DNA from: ZC4RG30 sp963812195
GTDB taxonomy: Bacteria; Pseudomonadota; Gammaproteobacteria; Steroidobacterales; Steroidobacteraceae
Direction of reading: 5' to 3'
NCBI GenBank assembly: GCA_963812195.1
Contig: CAWEUI010000008.1
Coordinates: forward strand, 93,958-157,957
DNA: 64,000 nt
Of the stretch, positions 10,025 to 18,182 are shown in pieces. Each line of letters starts with the position of its first letter. Position 1 is the stretch's first letter. The position numbers and the translations under genes were made by a program. A model generated the notes under the pieces. It had not been told where the DNA came from. It did no database searches and worked only from the letters and a program-made list of their open reading frames with translations.

Positions 10025-11113
10025 ATGAACAAGATGTTCGAAAGGAAGACATGGACAGCCCTGCTGTGCGCCACTGTGGCGTTGGTCATGCTGGTGGCGG
10101 TGCAACCAGCAGCACACGCCGCGCAATCTTCGGAGTTGACCGGCACATGGCAGGGCAATCTGGCGGTGGACCCCAAGACCACGCTTGCCATCCAGTTCAC
10201 CTTCGCCAAGGACGCCAAGGGCGCCTATACGGCTGTGCTGAACTCACCGGACAACCCCGCCATCAAGAACGTGGCGGCCACCGGGGTGAGCTGGGACGGC
10301 AGTTCACTGAAATTGCAGGTGCCTTCCCTGAGCGGCTCTTACGCCGGGTCCATGAAGGACGGCAAGCTCAGCGGCCAATGGACGCAGCCGGGCGGCGCCT
10401 TGCCGCTGGTACTGGCGCCGTACCAGAAGCCCGTGCTGAGCAAGCAGGCCATTGCGCAACTGACCGGCGGATGGACCGGTTCGATGTCGGTCGGCGGCAA
10501 CAACATCAACGTGCAGTTCAACTTCAAGGCCGATGGCAAGGGCGGAGTTCAAGGTACCTTCGCCATTCCCGACCAGGGACTGGTGGACTCGCCAGTGGAG
10601 AGTATCGAGTTCGCGGATGGCGAGTTGTCGGCGCGCGTGCCGCGCATCAATGCCCGCTACAAGGGCAAGCTGGCCAACAACCAGTTCAGCGGCAAGCTGC
10701 AGATTGCCAGCCCGGCAGTGCCCGCGGAGGGAGTGGACCTGGCTTTGAAACGCGGTGACTACGCACCGCCAGTCCATCCGCTGAAGCTCAGCTCGGCCGA
10801 CTTTGCCGCGCTGAACGGCAAGTGGCAGGGCAAGCTGGAGATCAATGCACCCACCGGACAGCATGTTTCGCTGACCATCGTGATGCGCTTCGCCACCAAT
10901 GCCAACGCCCAGTTCGTCGGGTTCCTCGACAGCCCCGACCAGAAGGCCAAGGACATACCCATCACCGAGGCCGCCATTACCGATGGCAATCTGAGCATCA
11001 AGGTCGCGGCTGTGCGCGGCGAGTTCCAGGGCAAGGTCTCCGGCAACACGATGACCGGCACCTGGACGCAGCTCACCAACTCCAATCCGCTCACGCTGAC
11101 GAGACAGCAGTAG
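10025..11113 (+). CDS. Secreted protein of three tandem beta-rich repeats
   Basis: A 362-residue exported protein. The signal peptide spans about residues 1-35 (TALLCATVALVMLVAVQPAAHA). The mature part consists of three repeats of about 105-110 residues, each beginning G-x-W-x-G (GTWQGNL, GGWTGSM, GKWQGKL), passing a SPD/IPD turn and closing on a LSGQWTQ/FSGKLQ/MTGTWTQ strand. The unit resembles the small beta domain often found in front of secreted alpha/beta-hydrolases; here no hydrolase follows. It is nine bases after the second permease with its own ribosome-binding site (aggagaacccATG), so it is likely the last gene of the exporter operon and may be a periplasmic partner or cargo. The function is unknown. 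Confidence 0.8.
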   Translation: MNKMFERKTWTALLCATVALVMLVAVQPAAHAAQSSELTGTWQGNLAVDPKTTLAIQFTFAKDAKGAYTAVLNSPDNPAIKNVAATGVSWDGSSLKLQVPSLSGSYAGSMKDGKLSGQWTQPGGALPLVLAPYQKPVLSKQAIAQLTGGWTGSMSVGGNNINVQFNFKADGKGGVQGTFAIPDQGLVDSPVESIEFADGELSARVPRINARYKGKLANNQFSGKLQIASPAVPAEGVDLALKRGDYAPPVHPLKLSSADFAALNGKWQGKLEINAPTGQHVSLTIVMRFATNANAQFVGFLDSPDQKAKDIPITEAAITDGNLSIKVAAVRGEFQGKVSGNTMTGTWTQLTNSNPLTLTRQQ

Positions 11114-11135
11114 CGGCCAGTTGGCGGGGCATTCC

Positions 11136-11552
11136 ATGACCGTGGTCGCATTCGAACGCAAGGAGCTGTATTTCCTGAACGTTCAGGAGCGCAGCGGCCG
11201 AAGCTGGGACGAGTTCCGCCGCCTGGGCTACCTGTCCAGCGTGGGGTGCAAGCGCGCGCTGGATGCGATGGCCGGGCTCGCACCCGGCGATCGCATTGCC
11301 GCCTACCTGCCACGTCGCGGCTACGTCGGCATCGGCGTGGTGCTGGCGCGCGTCGGACCGGCCAGCGCCAGGAACGGCGAATACGTGGTGCCGGTGCGCT
11401 GGCTTCGCACCCTGGACCGGCGGGAAGCCAAGTGGCAGGCGCACCGAGGACTGTTTGCGGCCCCTCAGGTCAAGGCCTCGCTGTCACGCCATCCGCAGAC
11501 CGTCCGCTTCCTGCAGGAAGCGTTCGGGATGGCGCTGCACCGAAGCACCTAG
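11136..11552 (+). CDS. Small EVE/PUA-like domain protein
   Basis: A 138-residue protein from ATG 11136; an upstream TTG in frame at 11121 is possible but less likely. The pattern SWDEFRRLGYLSSVG, then LAPGDRIAAYLPRRGYVGIGVVLA, matches the beta-barrel core of EVE/PUA-like proteins in which W-x-x-(A/F)-x-x-x-G-(F/Y) and GDR-x-x-AY-x-P-x-x-GYVG-x-G are conserved. Such domains bind modified bases in nucleic acids in some families; no target is implied here. The gene ends convergent with the ABC ATPase gene, both stops sharing the bases CTAG (11549-11552). Confidence 0.7.
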   Translation: MTVVAFERKELYFLNVQERSGRSWDEFRRLGYLSSVGCKRALDAMAGLAPGDRIAAYLPRRGYVGIGVVLARVGPASARNGEYVVPVRWLRTLDRREAKWQAHRGLFAAPQVKASLSRHPQTVRFLQEAFGMALHRST

Positions 11553-12283
11553 GTGGGATCGGGCGGCAACCTGTCCGCCAGCGCCCGCTCCAGTTCGCGG
11601 GTACTGGCGAATCCGCGCAGTTGCTCGCTTTCCCAGCGGTGCACCAGCCTGCCCGAATCCATCAACACCATGGCGTCGCAATAGTCCTTCACCACGTCCA
11701 GCGCGTGGGTGGCCAGCAGGATGGACAAGCCCTGTTCCGACACCAGCCCGCGCAGGTGTTCCTTCAATGTGAGGGCGCTGCGCGCATCCAGCCCGTTGAA
11801 GACCTCGTCAAGCAGCAGCAGTGACGGACCGGTGAGCAATGCCAGCACCACCGCCAGCTTCTGGCGCGTGCCCAGCGAGAGGTGCCGCACGAGTTCGTGC
11901 TCGTAAGGCACCAGCCCCAGCGCGCGCCACAGTGCCAGGCTGTGTTCCGGGATCGCGCCGATGCCATGCGCCTGCGCGAGGATGGACAGGCTCTGCCGCG
12001 CGGTGAGAAATGGCGGCAGGTCCTCCGGCGCCGAGGCGTGTGCGGGCAGACTTCCCACCCACCTGTCCAGTGGATAAAGCGGCCTGCCGTCGAGTCGCAC
12101 CACGCCACGCGACGGCCGCAGATTCCCCGCCGCTGCCCGCAGCAGTGTCGTCTTGCCGCTGGCATTCGGACCCACCAGCGCGAGCCACTGCCCGCGACCG
12201 ATGGCCAGGTGCGTGTCACGCACGACTGCCTTGCGCTGGTAGGCCAGATCGACGCCGTCGAATTCGAGCACAGGACCGCTCAC
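11549..12283 (-). CDS. ABC transporter ATP-binding protein
   Basis: A 244-residue ATPase. Walker A is GPNASGKTT, the signature is the divergent LSLGTRQKL, Walker B is LLLLDEV followed by NGLDARS and the switch His in LLATHALD. The frame is open upstream to 12703, but that extension is the antisense of the permease gene. GTG at 12283 overlaps the permease stop as GTGA, which decides the start and indicates translational coupling. With the adjacent membrane protein it makes a small ABC-2-like exporter. The substrate is unknown. Confidence 0.87.
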   Translation of the reverse strand: MSGPVLEFDGVDLAYQRKAVVRDTHLAIGRGQWLALVGPNASGKTTLLRAAAGNLRPSRGVVRLDGRPLYPLDRWVGSLPAHASAPEDLPPFLTARQSLSILAQAHGIGAIPEHSLALWRALGLVPYEHELVRHLSLGTRQKLAVVLALLTGPSLLLLDEVFNGLDARSALTLKEHLRGLVSEQGLSILLATHALDVVKDYCDAMVLMDSGRLVHRWESEQLRGFASTRELERALADRLPPDPT

Positions 12284-13167
12284 GGCGCTGCCGCCGGCGG
12301 ACGGGGGGCACTGACCCGCCAACCAAGCCACAGCACGATACCGCCAAGCACCGCGGCACCCAGTACGTAGCGCCACACGAACCAGTTCAGACGCGTCCGT
12401 GACATTCGCATGCGGGGCATCCAGCGGCGCAACACGGCTGTCGTGTGGCTGGCCTGACGCATCCAGTTGAAGACAAACAGCGACCCAATCCAGCCGACCA
12501 GCGCACGCAGCACTTCCTGCGCATCCGTTCCCATGGTCGCCGCCAGCAGCACGGGTATGGCCAGCGCGGCGAGGCGCCGCAGATGCAGGTGCAGCCGTGC
12601 CTCGCGCAGCGGCACCAGTGACAATGCCGCCAGTCCGCTCGCCGCGGCGGTTCGCACCTGCGGCCGTGCGGGCGCGGCCGCGTTGCGGCCCAGCAGCACC
12701 CACGCGAACAAGGCGCCACCCAGCACCGCAAAGCCATCGATGAGGAGCAGCTCTTCGAGTTCCGCGGACCCGGCACGGCTACCCATCCACAGTAGCAGTG
12801 CCGCCAGCGCCAGACCCAGCGCCCAGCGCACGGCATGCAGCACACGCAGCACGAACAGCGCCTTGCCGGCCATACCGCGCCGGGCCACCGGCGCGATCCA
12901 GTCTTCGGTGTCGGTACGTGTGGCAAGCGCGACCACCGCGACACCGACCTGCGCAGCCAATGCCAGCGCCAGTGGCATGTCGATGCTGAGCAACCACTCG
13001 AAGGCGCTGGATGAATGCTGCTGGCCACCAGACAACACCGCCACCGGAACCACTACTGCCGGCAGCACCCACAGGGCGAGGCGCAACGTGCCGCGCACCG
13101 GCCGTACGCGCCAGGTGTTGATCCAGGTCCAGTACTCCAGCCGCAGCCACCACCACCCCGTTTGCAT
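12280..13167 (-). CDS. ABC-type membrane protein (permease subunit)
   Basis: A 295-residue polytopic protein, no family recognised at sequence level. Hydrophobic segments are visible at about 27-45, 62-82, 105-127, 140-160, 187-205, 215-235 and 265-285. It begins MQTGWWWLRLEYWTWINTW and its stop overlaps the ATPase start by four bases, so the two are almost certainly partners. It lies 24 bases after the DUF934 gene on the same strand, so read-through from the sulfite reductase promoter is possible. Confidence 0.75.
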   Translation of the reverse strand: MQTGWWWLRLEYWTWINTWRVRPVRGTLRLALWVLPAVVVPVAVLSGGQQHSSSAFEWLLSIDMPLALALAAQVGVAVVALATRTDTEDWIAPVARRGMAGKALFVLRVLHAVRWALGLALAALLLWMGSRAGSAELEELLLIDGFAVLGGALFAWVLLGRNAAAPARPQVRTAAASGLAALSLVPLREARLHLHLRRLAALAIPVLLAATMGTDAQEVLRALVGWIGSLFVFNWMRQASHTTAVLRRWMPRMRMSRTRLNWFVWRYVLGAAVLGGIVLWLGWRVSAPRPPAAAP

Positions 13168-13191
13168 AGGCTGCCGGCGGCTCAGGCGGGC

Positions 13192-13674
13192 TCAACCGCC
13201 GTAACGTCGCCGTGGCTGCGTCAGGCCGTCCACTCCGGCCTGGTATGCAACGCTGAAACGTTCGAGCTGGGCGATTGCGACCTGGGGATCCTCGCCGTCC
13301 AGCAGTGCGAAGGCATCGAAGCCGCAGCGGGCAAGAAACCAGACCTGATCGACGCGAATCGCGCCAACCGCCCGCAGCTCGCCGCGATAACCATGGCGCT
13401 CGCGCAGCAGGCTGGCCTGCGTGAAGCCGCGACCATCGCCGGTGACCGGAAAATTCACCGCGATCAGCGGCAATGCCGACAGGTGAGGCACCAGCGGGCC
13501 AAGATCCAGATCCGCCGGCTCCAGCTGCACCGCGCGATCCGGCACCGGCCCGTCGGCCACGGCCTGCAGGTACTGCTTCAGCGGCAGGATCAGCTTGCCG
13601 CCCGGTGCCGCAGCATCGTCACCGGACACCCACTCGCTGGTCGCGAGCGCGCGATCCCTAATCAGCTGTGGCAT
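13192..13674 (-). CDS. DUF934 protein, sulfite-reduction partner
   Basis: A 160-residue protein from ATG 13674 (MPQLIRDRALATSEW). The frame is open upstream, but that region is the 3' end of cysI and has no similarity. Features typical of DUF934 are the LEPADLDLGPLVPHLSALPLIAVNFPVTGDGRGFTQASLLRERHGYRGELRAVGAIRVDQ core (shown in parts: GDGRGFTQA, RERHGYRGELRA, GAIRVDQVWFLARCGFD). The family is habitually encoded after cysI and is thought to assist assimilatory sulfite reduction; its biochemical role is not established. It overlaps cysI by 17 bases. Confidence 0.88.
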   Translation of the reverse strand: MPQLIRDRALATSEWVSGDDAAAPGGKLILPLKQYLQAVADGPVPDRAVQLEPADLDLGPLVPHLSALPLIAVNFPVTGDGRGFTQASLLRERHGYRGELRAVGAIRVDQVWFLARCGFDAFALLDGEDPQVAIAQLERFSVAYQAGVDGLTQPRRRYGG

Positions 13675-15310
13675 AGACGCGCTCGCCGAAGGGCTCGACA
13701 CCGATGCGGCGCACGGTTTGCAGAAATTCCTCGCCGTCCTCGCGCCGCTCCAGGTACACATCCAGGATGCGCGCGATGGTGTCGGCCACCGTGTCCCTGG
13801 CCACGGACGGCCCGATGACCTTGCCCAGCGAACTCACCCCGCTCGCCGATCCGCCGAGCGTGATCTGGTACCACTCCTCGCCGTGCTTGTCGACGCCGAG
13901 GATGCCGATGTGTCCGACATGGTGATGCCCGCAGGCATTCATGCAACCCGACATCTTGATCTCGATGTGGCCCAGGTCGTACAGGTAGTCCAGGTCGCTG
14001 AAGCGATCGTTGATCTGTTTGGCGATGCCGATGGACCCGGCATTGGCCAGCGAACAGAAATCCAGCCCCGGACAGCAGATCATGTCGTTGAGCGTGCCGA
14101 TGTTGGGAGTGGCCAGGTTCAGCGCCTTGAGCGCGTTCCAGGTCTCGATCAGATCGATCTGCCTTACCTCTCCCAGCACCAGGTTCTGGTCGTGCGTGGT
14201 GCGCACCTCGCCACTGGAGACGCGATCGGCAAGATCGGCCAACGCATCCATCTGCGCAGCGGTGACGTCGCCGGGCGGCACGCCGGGAGCCTTCAGAGAA
14301 ACGATCACGGCACGGTAGCCGGGCACCTTGTGCGGCCGGGTGTTGTAGCGATACCAGGCCTGGAAGTCGGCGCCCTGCCCCGCGGTCACGTTGATGTTCT
14401 CGAGCTTCTCGTACGGCGGCGGGCGGAAGAAGCCGCGCATGCGCTCGACCTCCGCAGCATCCAGCCGCAGGTCCGGCTCGGCCGCGCGGATCAATTCCCA
14501 CTCGGCCTCCACTTCCTCGCGGAATGCATCGATTCCCTTCGCCTTGACCAGGATCTTGATGCGCGCCTTGTGGATGTTGTCCCGGCGGCCCTCCTGGTTG
14601 TAGATGCGCAGGATGGCCGACAGGTACGACAGCAGGTGCTCGCGCGGCAGGAAGTCGCGGATCACCTTGCCGATGATGGGTGTGCGGCCCAGGCCGCCAC
14701 CGACCAGCACCTCGAAGCCCAGCCCGCCATCCGGGCCCCGCCTCATGTGCAGGCCGATATCGTGCACCTCGGATGCGGCACGATCGGCCGGCGAGCCGGT
14801 CACCGCGATCTTGAACTTGCGCGGCAGATAGCTGAATTCCGGGTGCAGCGTAGACCACTGGCGGATGATTTCGCAGTACGGCCGCGGGTCCTCCAGTTCG
14901 TCCGGCGCTATGCCGGCGAAATGATCTGCGGTGACGTTGCGGATGCAGTTGCCGCTGGTCTGGATGGCATGCATCTCCACCGATGCGAGTTCGGCCAGCA
15001 TGTCCGGCACGTCCTCGAGCTTCGGCCAGTTGAACTGCAGGTTCTGCCGTGTGGTGAAATGGCCGTAGTCGCGGTCGTACTTGCGCGCCAGGTGCGCCAG
15101 CATCCGCAGCTGCCGCGTGGACAGCAGGCCGTAGGGAATGGCGATGCGCAGCATCGGCGCATGGCGCTGAATGTAAAGGCCGTTGCGCAGGCGCAGCGGC
15201 TTGAATTCCTCGTCGGGAAGCTTTCCCTCGAGGAATCGGCGGGTCTGGTCGCGGAACTGCGCCACCCGCTCGGCCACCAGCGTGGTGTCGATTTCATCGT
15301 AACGATACAT
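13658..15310 (-). CDS. cysI: Sulfite reductase hemoprotein (CysI-type, ferredoxin/NADPH-linked)
   Basis: A 550-residue sirohaem protein reducing sulfite to sulfide in cysteine biosynthesis. It has two nitrite/sulfite reductase ferredoxin-like half domains: TTRQNLQFNWPKLEDVPD and TSGNCIRN in the first repeat, TTHDQNLVLGEV in the second. The [4Fe-4S]/sirohaem ligands are visible as CPGLDFC and CMNAC. Start is taken at ATG 15310 (MYRYDEID); an in-frame codon three residues upstream at 15319 is an alternative. No cysJ or cysH is in the window, so the electron donor is unclear. A perfect 14-base palindrome lies 64-77 bases upstream. Confidence 0.93.
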   Translation of the reverse strand: MYRYDEIDTTLVAERVAQFRDQTRRFLEGKLPDEEFKPLRLRNGLYIQRHAPMLRIAIPYGLLSTRQLRMLAHLARKYDRDYGHFTTRQNLQFNWPKLEDVPDMLAELASVEMHAIQTSGNCIRNVTADHFAGIAPDELEDPRPYCEIIRQWSTLHPEFSYLPRKFKIAVTGSPADRAASEVHDIGLHMRRGPDGGLGFEVLVGGGLGRTPIIGKVIRDFLPREHLLSYLSAILRIYNQEGRRDNIHKARIKILVKAKGIDAFREEVEAEWELIRAAEPDLRLDAAEVERMRGFFRPPPYEKLENINVTAGQGADFQAWYRYNTRPHKVPGYRAVIVSLKAPGVPPGDVTAAQMDALADLADRVSSGEVRTTHDQNLVLGEVRQIDLIETWNALKALNLATPNIGTLNDMICCPGLDFCSLANAGSIGIAKQINDRFSDLDYLYDLGHIEIKMSGCMNACGHHHVGHIGILGVDKHGEEWYQITLGGSASGVSSLGKVIGPSVARDTVADTIARILDVYLERREDGEEFLQTVRRIGVEPFGERVYATAD

Positions 15311-15373
15311 GGCCGGCACTTTACCAGCCGGCCGGCTGACCGGCCCTGCAGGCCCATTATTTCCACCTGCGGC

Positions 15374-15387
15374 GTGGTTATAACCAC
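15374..15387. promoter_or_regulatory. 14-base perfect palindrome upstream of cysI, candidate operator
   Basis: GTGGTTATAACCAC is a perfect inverted repeat in the 114-base gap between cysI and the PEP carboxylase homologue. An AT-rich AATAAT suitable as a -10 element for cysI lies about 25 bases nearer the gene. The TTATAA core and position suit a LysR-type or TetR-type regulator of sulfur assimilation. Which regulator binds is not known. Confidence 0.5.
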
Positions 15388-15424
15388 CCGCGGGACGCCG
15401 TGTGGAGGCGTCGTGGGAGGTGGC

Positions 15425-18154
15425 CTAGCCCGTCGTCTGCAGCCCCTGTGCGATGCCGCTGACGCTGGCCAGCAGGGCCTGCAGCATATCCTCGTCCTCC
15501 CGACCGGTTGCGCGCCAGCGCCTGAGCAGGTCCACCTGCATCAGATTCATCGGGTCGACGTATGGATTGCGTAGCTGGATGGAACGCTGCTGCGTCGGGT
15601 CACCGTCGAGCAGCTCGGTCTCGCCCTTGATGGCAAGTATGGCATCGCGACATTGCCCGTATTCGGCGCGCAGCGTGTCCAGGTAGCCACGCAACGGCGT
15701 GGATGCGAGCTCGGCATAACGTTCGGTGATGGCGAAATCCGTGCGCGCCAGCTGGCCCTCGATGTCATCGAACAGCAACGTGAACAAAGGCCATTGCTCG
15801 TACAGCCCGCGCAATGCGGCCAGCCCGTCCGAAGCCAGCGACTCCTGCAGCGCCGTACCGACGCCATACCAGCCGGGCAAAAAGCAGCGCACCTGCGCCC
15901 AGGCGAACACCCAGGGCGTGGAGCGGATCGCCAGCGCGCCGGTACCGCTGCGTTCCCACAGCGAACGCGAGCCGATCTGCATGCGCTCGATGACGTCAAT
16001 CGGCGTCGCGCTGCGGAAGAAATCGTTGAATCGCCGGTCGTCCACGCTGAGCGCGCGCCATACGGACTGGCTGCGCGAGGCCAGCCGGGCGGCAAGCTCG
16101 TGGTGGGCGGCCGATTCCTTCGCTGCCGTCCCCTTGCGGCGGGCCAGCGTGGCCAGACCCAGCACGCCGAAAGCGCGTTCCAGCGTGCGCAGCGCCGTGA
16201 CCCGCAGACCGTAGTTCTGGTTGATGGTCTCGCCCTGCTCGGTGATCGACAGCAGTCCGTCGACGGTATCGGCGGGCGCAATGCGCACGAGCGCGTCCAG
16301 CCGCGCGCCGCCGCGCGCGGTGCTGCCGCCACGCGCATGCTGCAGATGAATGGGCACACCGGCCCGCGCCGCTGCGACGTCCAGACTGCGTTGTGCGTCA
16401 TATGCGACCACCCGCATGGCCATGTAGCCGCATTCACGGCCTGCCTCGGAGTACCCGATCAACACCGGTTGCGGCTTGGCGCGGGCACGCAGGTGTTCCC
16501 GATAGGCAGGATGGGCCAGCAGGTCACTGAGGATATTGCCCGCCGAGGACAGGCTGGCAACGGAACCGAACAGTGGCGCGAAATCCAGGCCCACGGTGCC
16601 GGCCCGCCGGTCGTCGACTCCGGCCCAGCGTGCCAGCACCAACGGCGCGAGAATATCGTCCACGCCTTCGACTGCTCCGACGATGTAGGTGCCGATGGCG
16701 CGCGGGCCGTAGCGCCCGCGGCACTGCATGGCGGCCTCGAAGACGGCCAGCGTGCGTTTGGACAGCGCATCCAGCGGCGCGGACGGCCCGGCGTCCCGGC
16801 GCAGGATATCCGACAGCCGCGCGATGCGATCCGCGGAGGTGCGGTGCATCCAGCCGGCATCGTCGATCCCCTGCGCGATCACGCGGTGATGGACATCGGC
16901 ACTCTGCTTCAGATCCAGGGTGGCCAGATGGAACCCGAAGGTATCCACCCGCAGCATCAACCGGCGAACGAGCTGGTAGCCGGCATGCAGTCCGCGATTG
17001 GCCTTGAGGCTCTCTGCCGCGAGCACCAGATCCGCCCGGAACTGTTCGACGCGCTCGTAGCCACCGGCATGGGATTGCCAGGTCTGGCGCAATCTCTCGG
17101 CCACCTGCGCGAAGAACACGCGATACGGCATCTGGTCATGCCGGGCCGGGGCCACGGAACGCGCGCCGGGCAGCAGCACCATGTATTCGTCGATGCGGCG
17201 ACGCAAGTCGACCGATACAGCCACGCGGCTGGCGCTCTGGGACAGCAATTGCGACAGGTGCTGGCAGTCGGCAAAGTATTGATTGACGATCACCTGCTGG
17301 TGCCGCGACAAGGTCTCGCGAATCGTCTTCGCGTGAACGTCCGGGGCGCCCTGCATGTCCCCGCCCACCCAGCTGCCGAAGCGCAGCACGACCGGCGGAT
17401 CCACATTCGAAACATCCCTGCCCCACAGGTTTTGCAGGGCGGCGCCGACCTCCTCGTAGAACTGGGGCACGATCCGGTACATCACCTCGGCCAGATGAAA
17501 CAGCGCGAACTCGCGCTCGTCCGCCACCGTGAGGCTCTGCCGCGGATGTTCCTCGGTCTGCCAGCCGGTGGTGATCTCGGTGCGCAGCCGCGCCCACACG
17601 TGGCGCTGTTCAGTGGGATCGAGTTTGGGGTTGAGTCGGTCCAGCAAGGCATCCGCCATGCGCTGCAGGCGCCGCAATTGCGTGCGACGGGTCGACTCGG
17701 TCGGATGGGAGATGAACACCGGCTCGATGGTGAGGCTGCCCAGCAGCTGCAGCACTTCCTCGATGGATAATCCCTGCGCCTTGATCTGTGCCAGTGAGTC
17801 CTCGATGCCTCCGGGCTGGGGCTTGCCGCCATCGGCCAGGAAGTATTCGCGGCGACGGCGTATGCGGTGCGCCTTCTCGGCCAGGTTCACCGCCTGAAAC
17901 CATGTGGAGAAGGCCCGCACCAGGTCGCGCGCCAGCGCCGGCTCCCGGCCCGCCACCCGCGCCTGCAATGCCAGTGCGTTCTCGCCCTCGTGATCGCGCC
18001 GCTCGATGGCCGCCCGACGATCCCCCTCCACCAGGTTGTAGAGGTCCTCGCCACCCTGCTCGCGCAGCATTTCACCGACCATGGCACCCAGCTGGTGCAC
18101 GTCCTCGCGCAACGCCAGATGCTTGGGCGGAAACTGGATCTGATGGCGGTCCAC
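15425..18154 (-). CDS. ppc: Phosphoenolpyruvate carboxylase homologue with altered active site
   Basis: A 909-residue protein from GTG 18154 (GTG 18172 is an alternative; the frame stays open further but runs into the divergent gene). It is full length for PEP carboxylase and shares Xanthomonas-type stretches such as RAFSTWFQAVNLAEKAHRIRRRREY in parts, TPIDVIERM and PWVFAWAQVR. The first catalytic His is kept (ISHPTE, about residue 150). Other invariant parts are changed: the metal-binding PLFE is PLFG (527-530), GYSDSxKDxG is GYSEAGRECG (567-576), GGDxDGNPxV is GGDMQGAPDV, and LDxRQES is LDLKQSA. The arginines of the GRGG loop survive as ARGGSTARGG, and the C-terminus ends QTTG. It may be catalytically impaired or have a changed activity. 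No other ppc is in the window. Confidence 0.85.
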   Translation of the reverse strand: MDRHQIQFPPKHLALREDVHQLGAMVGEMLREQGGEDLYNLVEGDRRAAIERRDHEGENALALQARVAGREPALARDLVRAFSTWFQAVNLAEKAHRIRRRREYFLADGGKPQPGGIEDSLAQIKAQGLSIEEVLQLLGSLTIEPVFISHPTESTRRTQLRRLQRMADALLDRLNPKLDPTEQRHVWARLRTEITTGWQTEEHPRQSLTVADEREFALFHLAEVMYRIVPQFYEEVGAALQNLWGRDVSNVDPPVVLRFGSWVGGDMQGAPDVHAKTIRETLSRHQQVIVNQYFADCQHLSQLLSQSASRVAVSVDLRRRIDEYMVLLPGARSVAPARHDQMPYRVFFAQVAERLRQTWQSHAGGYERVEQFRADLVLAAESLKANRGLHAGYQLVRRLMLRVDTFGFHLATLDLKQSADVHHRVIAQGIDDAGWMHRTSADRIARLSDILRRDAGPSAPLDALSKRTLAVFEAAMQCRGRYGPRAIGTYIVGAVEGVDDILAPLVLARWAGVDDRRAGTVGLDFAPLFGSVASLSSAGNILSDLLAHPAYREHLRARAKPQPVLIGYSEAGRECGYMAMRVVAYDAQRSLDVAAARAGVPIHLQHARGGSTARGGARLDALVRIAPADTVDGLLSITEQGETINQNYGLRVTALRTLERAFGVLGLATLARRKGTAAKESAAHHELAARLASRSQSVWRALSVDDRRFNDFFRSATPIDVIERMQIGSRSLWERSGTGALAIRSTPWVFAWAQVRCFLPGWYGVGTALQESLASDGLAALRGLYEQWPLFTLLFDDIEGQLARTDFAITERYAELASTPLRGYLDTLRAEYGQCRDAILAIKGETELLDGDPTQQRSIQLRNPYVDPMNLMQVDLLRRWRATGREDEDMLQALLASVSGIAQGLQTTG

Positions 18155-18182
18155 GGGCCCCGAATCATACACTGGCAGGCAG

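Noticed and set aside
12284..12703. Upstream extension of the ABC ATPase at 11549-12283
   Set aside because: It is antisense to the permease gene; the GTGA overlap at 12280-12283 gives a better start.
13595..15574. Open frame of about 659 codons on the plus strand
   Set aside because: It overlaps cysI in antisense and consists of His/Gln/Arg-rich low-complexity translation.
15653..17770. Open frame of about 705 codons on the plus strand
   Set aside because: It is the complement of the PEP carboxylase homologue and has no family-like motifs.
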